NCBI GenBank assembly: GCA_038229055.1
Contig: JBBROU010000033.1
Span: 1-41,205 of the forward strand
Reading direction: 5' to 3'
Length of the DNA stretch: 41,205 nt
DNA from: JANYJA01 sp038229055
GTDB lineage: Bacteria; Acidobacteriota; Terriglobia; Bryobacterales; Bryobacteraceae
The notes beneath the pieces are model-generated. The model was given only the letters and a program-made list of their open reading frames with translations. It made no database searches and was not told where the DNA came from. Numbering within the stretch: the stretch's first letter is position 1; each line of letters starts with the position of its first letter. The translations under genes and the position numbers were made by a program. Shown here one piece after another: positions 16,751-25,027 of this stretch.

Positions 16751-17311
16751 TTAAACACTCCTCAACGTCTGAGAAGCAACTCGTAAAATCTCTAGCCGCA
16801 CCCGTTCTAGTTCCTCTTTGCTCATGGAGGGGCTAATCTTGTCTAAGTCTACCGGGCCCCCGCCAGACTGCGTCTTCGAAGATGCGGTAAATCCGGATCC
16901 CCCGCTGATCCGCGCCGGAAGAAACTCCGGATTATCGTTCACAAAGCCGGTCAGGTATTCCTTGGCGCTGATTTCACCTTGGTCGCCTTTAGCCACCAAC
17001 CGCCCATCCTCGCCACGATAGATCCCGTCCTGCACCGCTTTGAATGCCAAGTCGACCTTAGCCACTCCCAGATGCTGCAGTTCAGAGCGGATTGAAGAAC
17101 TCCGCTCCGCTTCCGCCGCAATCAACCGGCTGCGCTTGTTCTCCTCAGCCATCTCGTTCAGTCTCTTTTCGAGCTGCTCTCGTCGGCGGCGCTCTTCCAC
17201 TAGTTCTGCCTTGTAAGCCGGCTCTTTTCTCGATATGTCCTGGCGCGCGTATTCTTGAATCGCCTCTTTCACCAGTGCCTGAACGTCAACCGTCCCGTCG
17301 TTATGCCCCAT
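16751..17311 (-). CDS. Scaffolding protein
   Basis: The protein has 186 residues. The ATG at 17311 is chosen because GGGAGGAG lies 3 to 10 bases upstream; a GTG at 17329 would place that site inside the gene. The middle is a highly charged coiled coil (AELVEERRRREQLEKRLNEM, then AEENKRSR), followed by a globular region (SELQHLGVAKVDLAFKAV), a disordered Gly/Ser segment and a final basic helix (KEELERVRLEILRVAS). A charged coiled coil between portal and coat genes, ending in a helix that can bind the coat, is the usual plan of a phage scaffold. Confidence 0.75.
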   Translation of the reverse strand: MGHNDGTVDVQALVKEAIQEYARQDISRKEPAYKAELVEERRRREQLEKRLNEMAEENKRSRLIAAEAERSSSIRSELQHLGVAKVDLAFKAVQDGIYRGEDGRLVAKGDQGEISAKEYLTGFVNDNPEFLPARISGGSGFTASSKTQSGGGPVDLDKISPSMSKEELERVRLEILRVASQTLRSV

Positions 17312-17329
17312 GCTCTCCTCCCTTGTCAC

Positions 17330-18727
17330 TTACTGGCCGCCTGCCAAGAACGAGGCGTCTATTTCAGAGACAATCTTGTTCTTCACGTCCTGTCGCACGT
17401 CGCATAAATACTTCAGCGCGACCCGCTTGTAGATCTGCTGCTTCAACGTCTCCGATACGATTCCTAGATCCAGAAGATTCTTCGCATCAGTCAGTTCCGA
17501 GCTGAAATCTCCAATGTCGAATTCGTCCAACCCGGAAACGTCGATCTCAAGGCCATCTTTTCGCGCCCGTTCCACCGCTTCCAGAACCTGACGCATCGAT
17601 TCCTTAACAGAATCCCCGTAAGAGCGAAGAATCTCCTGAGTAACGTTGAAATCCCTTTGTTTGCTTATGCCGGACTGAAGCGCCCCTGAAGACTGCGATC
17701 CCGCTTGGTTCGTCACGTAGCAAACCCGGTAAATTTCATCCTTAAGTCGCACCAGATTTTCAGCGGCGATTTGATGGACGTGCCCTTCCGGCTCAGCCCA
17801 TCCGAACCGGTCATTGGGCCCCAGTTGAATGAAGTAGGATTCTCCACTAATCTGGTTCCATTCACGATCCGAATAGATCACTGGCATCGCGAACAACCCC
17901 ATGGTGAGCGCCCATGAGAGGGCATTCGACTTGTTGAAATGCTCTAGTTGCAGCAGGGCAGCCTTGTTCATGACCCACATGCCTTCGCTTACTTTAAGCT
18001 CAAAGATCGGTACCCTGTGCTGGTCCGCTAGCCCGTGGCGCCCGCTATCCACTAACTCGAGACCTGTTCCGCCACCGCTTTCGTGCTCGGACTTGCGGTA
18101 GATCTCATAATTCTCGCGGTCGTAAAAGACCCATCGGGTCTCCCTCTTCCACGCCCGATCGCTGACGCCAGCCTGCCGTAATCCAGATGTACGGATGACC
18201 ACCCACTCCAGGATGCCCCGCTCGTCCCGGCTCCAGTTGATAAGCTGTTCGGGCGAATACTCGACCAAATACGCTCGCGATCGACCTTTAGCGTCCTCTT
18301 CGGCGCGGCTCGCGGCCGGCTCTGCCATCCGCGGAAACTCAACCGCTATAAACGATTGGCCGAAGATCAACGCATTGGTCAGTTGCCGTCGAAAAAACTC
18401 TGCGAGGGTGGTCCCGCGCAAGTCGCAGTCCCGCACGAAAGTCGAGAAGAACATCTTGCCAGCGTCATTGTTTCCGTAGAACTGCAATACGGCCTCGCGT
18501 CGCATTAACGTGGCGCAGTACCAGTCGATGATCGACCCGATATAGTTCTCGTAGAACACATGGCTGAGCCGTTCGTAATAGACGTCCGAAGGCTCCTTGC
18601 TTCTTCGCGCCAGGTATTCGGTCGCATAACGTCGCAGTTCTTCGCCCCCTGTGTACAGGTGTCTGTACTTGCGCCATGCCGCCTGATTGCCAAGATACTC
18701 GGGATGTTCTTGCTCGATATGATCCAT
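17330..18727 (-). CDS. Phage portal protein
   Basis: The 465-residue protein follows the terminase gene by 18 bases. It has early blocks (RRSKEPSDVYYERLSHVFY, then IGSIIDWYCATLMRRE), a mixed wing region, and the portal-typical end: FNKSNALSWALTMGLFAMPV, LKDEIYRVCYV, SGALQSGISKQRDFNVTQEI, then helical crown repeats. This is typical of SPP1/DUF4055-like portals, which form the 12-subunit ring through which DNA enters. Its place directly after the large terminase and before the scaffold supports the call. Confidence 0.85.
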   Translation of the reverse strand: MDHIEQEHPEYLGNQAAWRKYRHLYTGGEELRRYATEYLARRSKEPSDVYYERLSHVFYENYIGSIIDWYCATLMRREAVLQFYGNNDAGKMFFSTFVRDCDLRGTTLAEFFRRQLTNALIFGQSFIAVEFPRMAEPAASRAEEDAKGRSRAYLVEYSPEQLINWSRDERGILEWVVIRTSGLRQAGVSDRAWKRETRWVFYDRENYEIYRKSEHESGGGTGLELVDSGRHGLADQHRVPIFELKVSEGMWVMNKAALLQLEHFNKSNALSWALTMGLFAMPVIYSDREWNQISGESYFIQLGPNDRFGWAEPEGHVHQIAAENLVRLKDEIYRVCYVTNQAGSQSSGALQSGISKQRDFNVTQEILRSYGDSVKESMRQVLEAVERARKDGLEIDVSGLDEFDIGDFSSELTDAKNLLDLGIVSETLKQQIYKRVALKYLCDVRQDVKNKIVSEIDASFLAGGQ

Positions 18728-18745
18728 AACTCGCTTATGTACTTG

Positions 18746-20050
18746 TTAAAGTAATCTTATAGGTTGTCGCCCTATCTTCGGCACTGGCCTGTACTCCTGC
18801 CAGACTAAATACCCCAGCGCATCCGATAGATGAGTTCGCTTTCGGTCCCGATCCTTATCAACTTCCATGCTGTCTTGCTTGTATGACACCTGCTCAAAGT
18901 CTTTAATCAACTCCGCGCAGCTTGGGTCAACTAACAAGTCTGATTCACCTGCATGGTTCATCAGCTTGGCGTTCATTACGTTCACCCGGTCTCGAATCGG
19001 CGGGTTTGCCTTGCCCGTATCAAACCGGACGCGCCCCGGATAACTTGCCCTCAGGTAGTCTCGGACCATCTCGTAGTCGGAACTTCCGGACGTCTTCATG
19101 CTGTGGCCTGAGGCGTCGCCATATACCACAAGTTCGCATCTGTGCGCCCCAAACCGTCTTACAAACTCACCGCATGCCTGCTCAGTGGTTGCTCTTCGGA
19201 TCACGATCTCGCCCAGTACCCTAATCAAGGCGCCTTGCGTCTGCACCACCACCGAACTCATCGGATCTACGTTAAAATCGAGGGCCCAACGGATCGGCAG
19301 ATTTGGTTCCACCCGCAGGTCGGCAACATGTAACTGGCGATCGAAGGAGCGATACACTAGCCCTCCGCTCATATTCAGGTACGAGCCCAATACTTCCTGC
19401 TGAAAGAAACTTTCGTCGTAACTATACCGCAATCGCTCATAAAAATCGGGCACCTGATCCAACAAGTGCCGGTTTTCAAAGGCCTTCGCGATAATCATGT
19501 CGTAGCCTTCCGCTCGCTCAGAGAGGAACTTCCGGTACACCCAGTCGTACCCCTTTGGCGTCCACACGCCAAACCCGCATAGGCGTGTCGCCTTCGGATC
19601 GCGAAGCCGCCCTTCCAGCCGTAACCAGGCCTCTTCGTGCGAATACGTTAGCTCATCCAAGCCGAACCAGGCTAAGTTGGTACCGCGCAGCCGCTCGAAC
19701 TCGTCCACTGGACGGAACAGGATTCTCGACCCTGTGTCCGTCATGGTCAGAATGTTCTCTGACTTATTGATCGTGAACGGTATTTGGTTCGCGTGAAGAG
19801 CCTCGAACAGCGACGTCTGGGTCGCATCCCGCAACATCGGATAAGTCGGTGCTCCCAGTAGCCCCAGTCGTCCAGGATTCAAGTAAGTGAGCCGGATCGC
19901 TTCCTGGCAAAGAGCTTGGCTCTTGCCCGAACCGATCGGCCCTGAGAATCCCTTGAATCTGGCTTTGCTTTGGTGAAACAATCGCTGCGATGGCAGCGCC
20001 TTGTATAAAATTACACGCCTGCGGGTTCGAGCTCGATCGTCTCCACCCAT
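18746..20050 (-). CDS. Terminase large subunit
   Basis: The protein has 434 residues. The ATG at 20050 overlaps the upstream small gene by 40 bases; later in-frame starts before the ATPase are poor. The ATPase part shows Walker A (GPIGSGKS, about 37-44) and Walker B (AWFGLDE, Asp132/Glu133). The nuclease part shows the RNase H-like acids Asp258 (ALDFNVDP), Asp312 (VYGDASG) and Asp410 (HLSDALGYL). All catalytic residues appear intact, so packaging activity may be preserved. The protein pumps DNA into the procapsid through the portal and cuts it at the end. Which packaging mode it uses (headful or site-specific) cannot be told from the sequence. Confidence 0.9.
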   Translation of the reverse strand: MGGDDRARTRRRVILYKALPSQRLFHQSKARFKGFSGPIGSGKSQALCQEAIRLTYLNPGRLGLLGAPTYPMLRDATQTSLFEALHANQIPFTINKSENILTMTDTGSRILFRPVDEFERLRGTNLAWFGLDELTYSHEEAWLRLEGRLRDPKATRLCGFGVWTPKGYDWVYRKFLSERAEGYDMIIAKAFENRHLLDQVPDFYERLRYSYDESFFQQEVLGSYLNMSGGLVYRSFDRQLHVADLRVEPNLPIRWALDFNVDPMSSVVVQTQGALIRVLGEIVIRRATTEQACGEFVRRFGAHRCELVVYGDASGHSMKTSGSSDYEMVRDYLRASYPGRVRFDTGKANPPIRDRVNVMNAKLMNHAGESDLLVDPSCAELIKDFEQVSYKQDSMEVDKDRDRKRTHLSDALGYLVWQEYRPVPKIGRQPIRLL

Positions 20051-20223
20051 TCAACTGTCACCTGATCGAAGTCAGCCGGGGTCAAATCACCGGAAAGTTG
20101 GATCAATCTTACGAAGTCAGCCACGCTTGGTTTAATCCCTCCGACTAATATCTCTGCGTACACCTGTTCAAGCACACGCTGTACTTGGTCGGTTCGCGGC
20201 GTTGAACTGCGCAAATACTCCAT
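20011..20223 (-). CDS. Small protein at the small-terminase position
   Basis: The 70-residue, acidic protein starts at ATG 20223 behind GGAG. It is mainly helical: TDQVQRVLEQVYAEILVGG, then SVADFVRLIQLSGDLTPADF, and ends with VEWVETIELEP. It is the first gene of the module and overlaps the large terminase, where a small terminase subunit normally sits. It is shorter than usual small subunits (about 140 or more residues) and no clear helix-turn-helix is visible, so it may be a reduced DNA-recognition subunit or an unrelated regulator. Confidence 0.5.
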   Translation of the reverse strand: MEYLRSSTPRTDQVQRVLEQVYAEILVGGIKPSVADFVRLIQLSGDLTPADFDQVTVEWVETIELEPAGV

Positions 20224-20336
20224 CGCTGCTCCACATTGAGAAGGTCACCCCGTCCAAGTGCCCTGCTCCCGTCGGATGCCGTCCAGATCAGCCCTTCTCG
20301 ACAACAAGTTACCATCGCGCGGCCGCGGCGAAATTC

Positions 20337-20365
20337 ATAATGAAAATGTAAGTAACTCAGAACAA
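20337..20365 (-). promoter_or_regulatory. Candidate promoter of the phage-like module
   Basis: In the AT-rich patch upstream of the first phage-like gene the minus strand reads TTGTTC, 17 bases, CATTAT (box complements at 20360-20365 and 20337-20342). The match to the sigma-70 boxes is partial (3 of 6 and 4 of 6), but the spacing is ideal and the patch is far more AT-rich than its surroundings. The 196-base gap 20224-20419 holds no gene I can support. Confidence 0.35.
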
Positions 20366-20419
20366 AAGGGAAATAGTAACAAAGGATTCTGTGACCGCAA
20401 ACCCGATATCGCGCGGGCG

Positions 20420-21439
20420 TTATCTGGTGGGCCTGCCCGCGCTCTCCATCACGCTCTTCGCTTCGGCGTTGACGACCTTGGCTTCGTTTCGCGCAATTTC
20501 GTAGTAAGCGGACCGCAGTAACTGGTCTTTCCGATTCAGCAAGGTTTCCCGAATGCTCTGCTGCATGCGAGGGTCTGTCAACTCACGCTGTCCCGCCGGT
20601 TCTTTCGAGATCATCCGCAGGATTCGATAGCCATCGGGCGTCGCCAGAATCTGTGAAATTTCGCCCGGCTGCATCGAGAAGACTATCTTGCGAAGTTCTG
20701 GGTTCATCTTCTGGAAGGCCGATTCCGGAAGGAATCCCAGGTCGCCTCCGTTAGACGAGCTTGCCTGGTCCTCCGAATAGTTCTGGGCTAGCATCGCAAA
20801 ATCTTCGCCCTGCTTCAGACGCTCACCTAGCGTTTGAATCTTGCGCTTCGCCTGCTCATCGTTCTGCGCTTTGTCATTTTTCAAGTTCCGCACTGCAGCG
20901 TCGGGTGCCGGCGTCACCACAATCTGCGCCAGATGCACGCGCGCTTCGGAAAGATTGAAGGTGTTTCGGTTGGCCGCATAAAACTGTGAGACATCGGCAT
21001 CGGTAATATTGATTCGTGACGTGATCTCTTTGTTGATCAGCTTCTGTATGCTCAGATCGCGCCGCAACTGAAATTTCAGATCCTCGGACGTCAGGTTCCG
21101 ATTCTTGACCTGCTTCTCGAATTCCTCTTTCGTGTAAGGTGATTTCAATTCGGTGAATTTCGCATCCACCTCGGAGTCGGTGGCCATCAACCCCGCCTTT
21201 TCCGCGCGCTGCAACATGATCTCGTTATCGATTAGCGTTCGCAGCACTTCCATCTTTTGAATCATCGTCTGGTCCGCGCTCGCCCCCTCGCTGTTGCCCA
21301 GATTCTGAGACTTGTACACCTTCTCCACCTCGGCGTATGTGATGACGCGGTCGTTCACCTTCGCCGCCACATCAGGGGAAAGAGAACTCCGGCAACCGGC
21401 GAGCGCGATCGCCAAAAGCGGCAGGTAACGAATTTGCAT
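20420..21439 (-). CDS. PpiC/SurA-type peptidyl-prolyl isomerase lipoprotein
   Basis: The 339-residue protein is started at ATG 21439; a longer in-frame start would run into the divergent gene. It begins with a lipoprotein signal and lipobox (LAIALAGC). A SurA-like N-terminal chaperone region follows (VNDRVITYAEVEKVY, then LRTLIDNEIMLQRAEKAG), and then a parvulin domain at about 185-300: ARVHLAQIVV, FAMLAQNYSEDQASSSNGGDLGF, FSMQPGEISQI, GYRILRM. These are the standard parvulin landmarks. It is likely a membrane-anchored periplasmic foldase for outer membrane or secreted proteins. It lies immediately outside the phage-like module, marking the host side of the boundary. Confidence 0.85.
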   Translation of the reverse strand: MQIRYLPLLAIALAGCRSSLSPDVAAKVNDRVITYAEVEKVYKSQNLGNSEGASADQTMIQKMEVLRTLIDNEIMLQRAEKAGLMATDSEVDAKFTELKSPYTKEEFEKQVKNRNLTSEDLKFQLRRDLSIQKLINKEITSRINITDADVSQFYAANRNTFNLSEARVHLAQIVVTPAPDAAVRNLKNDKAQNDEQAKRKIQTLGERLKQGEDFAMLAQNYSEDQASSSNGGDLGFLPESAFQKMNPELRKIVFSMQPGEISQILATPDGYRILRMISKEPAGQRELTDPRMQQSIRETLLNRKDQLLRSAYYEIARNEAKVVNAEAKSVMESAGRPTR

Positions 21440-21449
21440 GGAAACACCT

Positions 21450-21457
21450 ATTATAAT
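21450..21457. promoter_or_regulatory. Overlapping divergent -10 boxes (TATAAT on both strands)
   Basis: The 24-base gap between the PpiC gene and the oxidoreductase gene contains TATAAT on the plus strand (21452-21457) and TATAAT on the minus strand (21455-21450). The plus box ends 6 bases before the ATG at 21464 and the minus box 10 bases before the ATG at 21439. Both transcripts would thus be leaderless or nearly so. No convincing -35 box is visible for either. Confidence 0.45.
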
Positions 21458-21463
21458 TAACGG

Positions 21464-22474
21464 ATGCGAGTTGGCATCATCGGCACCGGAGCGATTTCGA
21501 ATAAGCACGCCGAGGCCTATCGGAACATCGGCTACCGTGTCTCTGTCTGCACCGACATCAACGCTGACGCCGGCCGCCGCTTCGCGGAGCGTAACAATTC
21601 CATATTTGTCTCGACTTATCAGGAGGTCTGCCGCCATCCTGATGTCGATTTTGTCGACCTATGCACCTTTCCCGACTTCCGCCTTCAGGCCGTCGAAGTG
21701 TGCGCCGCTGCCAGTAAACACATCCAGGTGCAGAAGCCGATTGCCACCGACCTTCCCACTGCGCGCCGCATGATCGAAGTCGCGCGCTCTGCCGGCATCA
21801 AGCTCGGCGTCGTCAGCCAGCATCGCTTTGACGACTCAAGTCAATTCCTGAAAAAAGCGGTTGCCGGTGGGCGCCTGGGCAAAGTCCTCCAATGCGATTG
21901 TTATGTGAAGTGGTATCGCACCGCCGAATATTACTCGCGTCCCATCAAAGGAAGTTGGGCCACTGAGGGAGGCGGTGCGCTGATCAACCAGGCCATCCAT
22001 CAGCTTGATATTCTGCGCTGGATTGCCGGTCCGGTACAACAGGTGTTTGGCTTTTGGCAGCTCGGCGCACTTCACAAAATCGAGTCTGAGGATGTCGTCA
22101 ATGCCGTGGTTCGGTATACGGACGGGGCGACCGGTGTTATTCAGGCGTCCACCGCTTTCTGGCCGGGTTACACGGAACGCGTTGAGCTCCACGGCACCAA
22201 AGGAACGGCCATCATCTCCGGCGACCGGCTCACCTCCTGGGATGTCGAAAATGATGCTGGCGATCCCGCTCCGATTGCGCGCGACGTGGCCTCTGGCGCG
22301 TCGGACCCCATGGCCATTTCGCTCGAGCCATTCGAGCGCCAGTTCCTCGATTTCGGCGGCGCAATTCAAGAGAACCGCACGCCTCTCGTATCCGGCGAAG
22401 ACGGTTACGCCGCCCTTGCCATCGTCGACGCTGTCTATAGATCCTGCCGCACCGGCCTGCCCGTCAGTCTGTAG
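21464..22474 (+). CDS. Gfo/Idh/MocA family NAD(P)-dependent oxidoreductase
   Basis: The 336-residue protein starts at ATG 21464. The Rossmann motif is at its very N-terminus (VGIIGTGAISNKH). The family's nucleotide-site motif is present as VQKPIATD, with Gln in place of the usual Glu of EKP. The C-terminal beta-sheet domain carries the GGGALINQAIHQLDILRW block, where His/Asp act in catalysis. Members oxidise or reduce sugars, inositols and related compounds; the substrate here cannot be told. It is a single gene, converging with the SDR gene at 22476, with 1 base between the two stops. Confidence 0.85.
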   Translation: MRVGIIGTGAISNKHAEAYRNIGYRVSVCTDINADAGRRFAERNNSIFVSTYQEVCRHPDVDFVDLCTFPDFRLQAVEVCAAASKHIQVQKPIATDLPTARRMIEVARSAGIKLGVVSQHRFDDSSQFLKKAVAGGRLGKVLQCDCYVKWYRTAEYYSRPIKGSWATEGGGALINQAIHQLDILRWIAGPVQQVFGFWQLGALHKIESEDVVNAVVRYTDGATGVIQASTAFWPGYTERVELHGTKGTAIISGDRLTSWDVENDAGDPAPIARDVASGASDPMAISLEPFERQFLDFGGAIQENRTPLVSGEDGYAALAIVDAVYRSCRTGLPVSL

Positions 22475-22475
22475 C

Positions 22476-23303
22476 TTAGAAGTGCATTCCGCCGCTGCAC
22501 ATCAGCACTTCGCCCGTCACAAAATCGCTTAACCCGGAACAGAAGAATAGCACCGCGCCCGCAGCTTCCTCCGGTGTTCCGGCGCGCCCGAACGGACTCA
22601 ATGACTTCACCAGCTCCAAAGTTTTCGGCTGCACTCCCACGGCAATCTCACGGCCGCCGACTGCGATCTTTGCGCCTTCCTGTGTGAGCGGCTGAATCAA
22701 GCGCGTCTCGATCAATCCGAATCCGACGCAATTCACGTTGACGTTGTATCTGCCCCATTCCTTCGCCATCGTTCGAGTCAGGCCGATAACGCCAGCCTTC
22801 CCCGACGCGTAGCCCGCTTGGCCCGCGCTTCCGTCGGTGCCGGAAATGGAGGTAATGTTCACGACCTTGCGCATCACGCGGCTCCCCGCGGCACTCTCCT
22901 TCTTCGCCGTGTCGCGAATAAATCCCGACGCCGCCCGCAGCACCCGAAAAGGCGCTATCAGATGGATCGCCAGCATTGCTTCGAACTGCTCGTTCGAAGT
23001 CTTCTGAATGACGTTGTCCCATGTGTATCCGGCGTTGTTTACGATAATGTCGAGCCCGCCGAACTGCTGAACTGTCGCATCTACAAGCTGCTGCGGAAAA
23101 TCCGTAGCCGTCACATCCCCATGAAACTGGCTCGCCCGTCCACCAGCAGTCACAATCGCGGCGTGCGTTTCCGAGCAAGGCTCCCCATCAAGGTCATTCA
23201 CCATCACTGCTGCACCGGCCAACGCCAACTTCTGAGCGATCGCCCGGCCGATTCCCCGCCCCGAACCCGTCACCAGCGCCGCTTTCCCTCGCAAATCGAT
23301 CAT
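22476..23303 (-). CDS. Short-chain dehydrogenase/reductase (SDR)
   Basis: The 275-residue protein starts at ATG 23303 and overlaps the dapD stop as ATGA. A longer in-frame start at 23390 is rejected for that reason. The cofactor motif is TGSGRGIG (about 12-19), followed by NNAG, the catalytic Ser in ITSISG and the YxxxK pair in GYASGKAG. The end, SDFVTGEVLMCSGG, is typical of FabG-like classical SDRs. An insertion with RDTAKKESAAGSRVMRKV lies before the catalytic Ser. It is the last gene of the lysine operon, but no SDR belongs to the known diaminopimelate route, so its substrate is open. Confidence 0.85.
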   Translation of the reverse strand: MIDLRGKAALVTGSGRGIGRAIAQKLALAGAAVMVNDLDGEPCSETHAAIVTAGGRASQFHGDVTATDFPQQLVDATVQQFGGLDIIVNNAGYTWDNVIQKTSNEQFEAMLAIHLIAPFRVLRAASGFIRDTAKKESAAGSRVMRKVVNITSISGTDGSAGQAGYASGKAGVIGLTRTMAKEWGRYNVNVNCVGFGLIETRLIQPLTQEGAKIAVGGREIAVGVQPKTLELVKSLSPFGRAGTPEEAAGAVLFFCSGLSDFVTGEVLMCSGGMHF

Positions 23304-24136
23304 CGCAGCAGATCCTCGAGTTGAATTTTCGTGTCCGTTTTCTGGTCGCGATATTTCACAATGACAGGCGTGTACAGAGAGATGCCCCACTCTTTTCCAA
23401 CACCGTTGGCCACCGCGCGCGATCCCGCCACCACGACGGCCTCTTCCGGAATGATCAGCGGCAAGTCATCGGTCGCACGATAAACTTGTCCGCGAACTAA
23501 GTCGAAGACCGGCATCGACCGATTCAGAATCGTCCCCGAACCCAGCACCACGCGCCTCTTCACCACAGAGCCTTCATAGACGCCGCAGTTGCCCCCTACC
23601 AGCACTTCGTCTTCGATGATCACCGGAAGCGCGCCCACCGGCTCCAGCACGCCTCCGATCTGCGATGCCGCCGAGATATGGCAGTTCTTGCCTACTTGCG
23701 CGCAACTCCCGACCAGCGCGTGCGAATCCACCATCGTTCCTTCGTCCACCCACGCGCCCACATTGATATACATCGGCGGCATACAAGTGACGCCCTTCGC
23801 AATGTAACATCCGTCTCGAATACTCGACCCGCCCGGCACGATTCGCACGCCATCCGATGCAGTCATGGCCCGCACCGGATAAGTAGACTTATCGAAGTAC
23901 GGCTGCTTGACCGTGTCAATCGACATATCGACGATGCCGCCAATCCGAAAGCCGAGTAAGATGCCCTTCTTCACCCAGCCGTTAACCCGCCAGCCGCTCG
24001 CACTTTCCGAGCTGGGTTCCGCCGCCCGGATCTTGCCGGAATTGAGCGCCGCTTTAAATTCGTTGAATAAGTCGAAGTGCGCCTGTGTATAGGTCGCCGG
24101 CTTGTCGTCAAACAGTTTCTCGATTTCAGTTTGCAA
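23300..24136 (-). CDS. dapD: 2,3,4,5-tetrahydropyridine-2,6-dicarboxylate N-succinyltransferase
   Basis: The 278-residue protein has the expected family length. It starts at ATG 24136, overlapping the dapA stop by 11 bases. The N-terminal helical domain is followed by hexapeptide (left-handed beta-helix) repeats: VRAMTASDGVRIVPGGSSIR, then GCYIAKGVTCMPPMYINVGAW, VDEGTMVDSHALVGSCAQVG, and SQIGGVLEPVGALPVIIEDE with GGNCGVYEGSVV. These match DapD closely. The enzyme uses succinyl-CoA to acylate tetrahydrodipicolinate, which commits this organism to the succinylase branch of diaminopimelate/lysine synthesis in the cytoplasm. Confidence 0.93.
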   Translation of the reverse strand: MQTEIEKLFDDKPATYTQAHFDLFNEFKAALNSGKIRAAEPSSESASGWRVNGWVKKGILLGFRIGGIVDMSIDTVKQPYFDKSTYPVRAMTASDGVRIVPGGSSIRDGCYIAKGVTCMPPMYINVGAWVDEGTMVDSHALVGSCAQVGKNCHISAASQIGGVLEPVGALPVIIEDEVLVGGNCGVYEGSVVKRRVVLGSGTILNRSMPVFDLVRGQVYRATDDLPLIIPEEAVVVAGSRAVANGVGKEWGISLYTPVIVKYRDQKTDTKIQLEDLLR

Positions 24137-25019
24137 GCGTCGCGCTCCTCATTCCGAGCGCCATCAGCACCTTATCGATTTTCGCCAGACTCTCCGATTT
24201 TGGGGGAACCATCGGCAAACGGTATACCGGTTCAAGCAGTCCCATCAGCGCCATCGCCGCTTTCACCGGAATCGGATTCGATTCGATAAAATTCATTTCC
24301 ATCAAAGGCAGATACTTCCTCTGCAACGCTCTCGCGCCCTCGAAATCGCCTTGTAGGCATCGCCCCGCCAGTTCCGTCATTTCGCCTGGAATTTCATTCG
24401 AAACCACGGAGATGATTCCCCGCCCCCCCAGCGCGATCAGCGGAATCGTCACCGCATCGTCTCCCGACAACACCAGAAACTCTTCGGGCACTTGATGCAC
24501 AACGGCAGCCATCTGCCCGATGTTCCCCGAAGCTTCTTTTACGCCCATAATATTCTCGATCTCGGCAAGCCTCGCGAGAGTCGCCGGTTCCACATTCACG
24601 CCGGTGCGGCTTTGCACGCTGTAGATCACGATCGGCAGCGAAATCGCTTCAGCGATCATTTGATAATGCTGGAAAAGGCCTTCCTGAGTTGGTCGGTTGT
24701 AGTAAGGCGTCACCGAAAGAATACCCTGCGCGCCAATTTGCTCTACTTCGCGCGCAAGCGAAATCACCTCGCGCGTATTGTAGCCGCCGGCCCCGGCAAG
24801 CACCGGCGTCTTGCCGCGAGCTTCCTCGACGGTAATTTCCACCACGCGCAGGTGCTCTTCATGCGTCAACGTCGGACTTTCGCCGGTTGTGCCGCACGGC
24901 ACGAGAAAATCGATCCCAGCGTCTATCTGCCTTCGTACCAGCCGCCGCAGCGTCTCTTCATCCAGTGACAGATCGTTCCGAAATGGCGTCACTAACGCCG
25001 TTCCGCACCCCGTAAACAT
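24126..25019 (-). CDS. dapA: 4-hydroxy-tetrahydrodipicolinate synthase
   Basis: The protein has 297 residues from ATG 25019 (MFTGCGTAL), which has GAGG at 6 bases and matches family N-termini. An in-frame ATG at 25031 overlaps the dapB stop as ATGA and is the alternative. Key residues fall at the standard positions: Thr44/Thr45 (GTTGES), Tyr107, Tyr133, Arg138 and the Schiff-base Lys161 (GVKEASGN). The usual YNVPSRT motif reads YSVQSRT here, a small local change. The enzyme condenses pyruvate with aspartate semialdehyde at the head of the diaminopimelate branch. Confidence 0.95.
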   Translation of the reverse strand: MFTGCGTALVTPFRNDLSLDEETLRRLVRRQIDAGIDFLVPCGTTGESPTLTHEEHLRVVEITVEEARGKTPVLAGAGGYNTREVISLAREVEQIGAQGILSVTPYYNRPTQEGLFQHYQMIAEAISLPIVIYSVQSRTGVNVEPATLARLAEIENIMGVKEASGNIGQMAAVVHQVPEEFLVLSGDDAVTIPLIALGGRGIISVVSNEIPGEMTELAGRCLQGDFEGARALQRKYLPLMEMNFIESNPIPVKAAMALMGLLEPVYRLPMVPPKSESLAKIDKVLMALGMRSATLAN

Positions 25020-25027
25020 AGGCAGCC

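Noticed and set aside
20224..20310. Possible small gene before the small-terminase position (minus strand)
   Set aside because: The reading frame runs into the next gene, is Arg/Cys/Trp-rich and has no good ribosome site.
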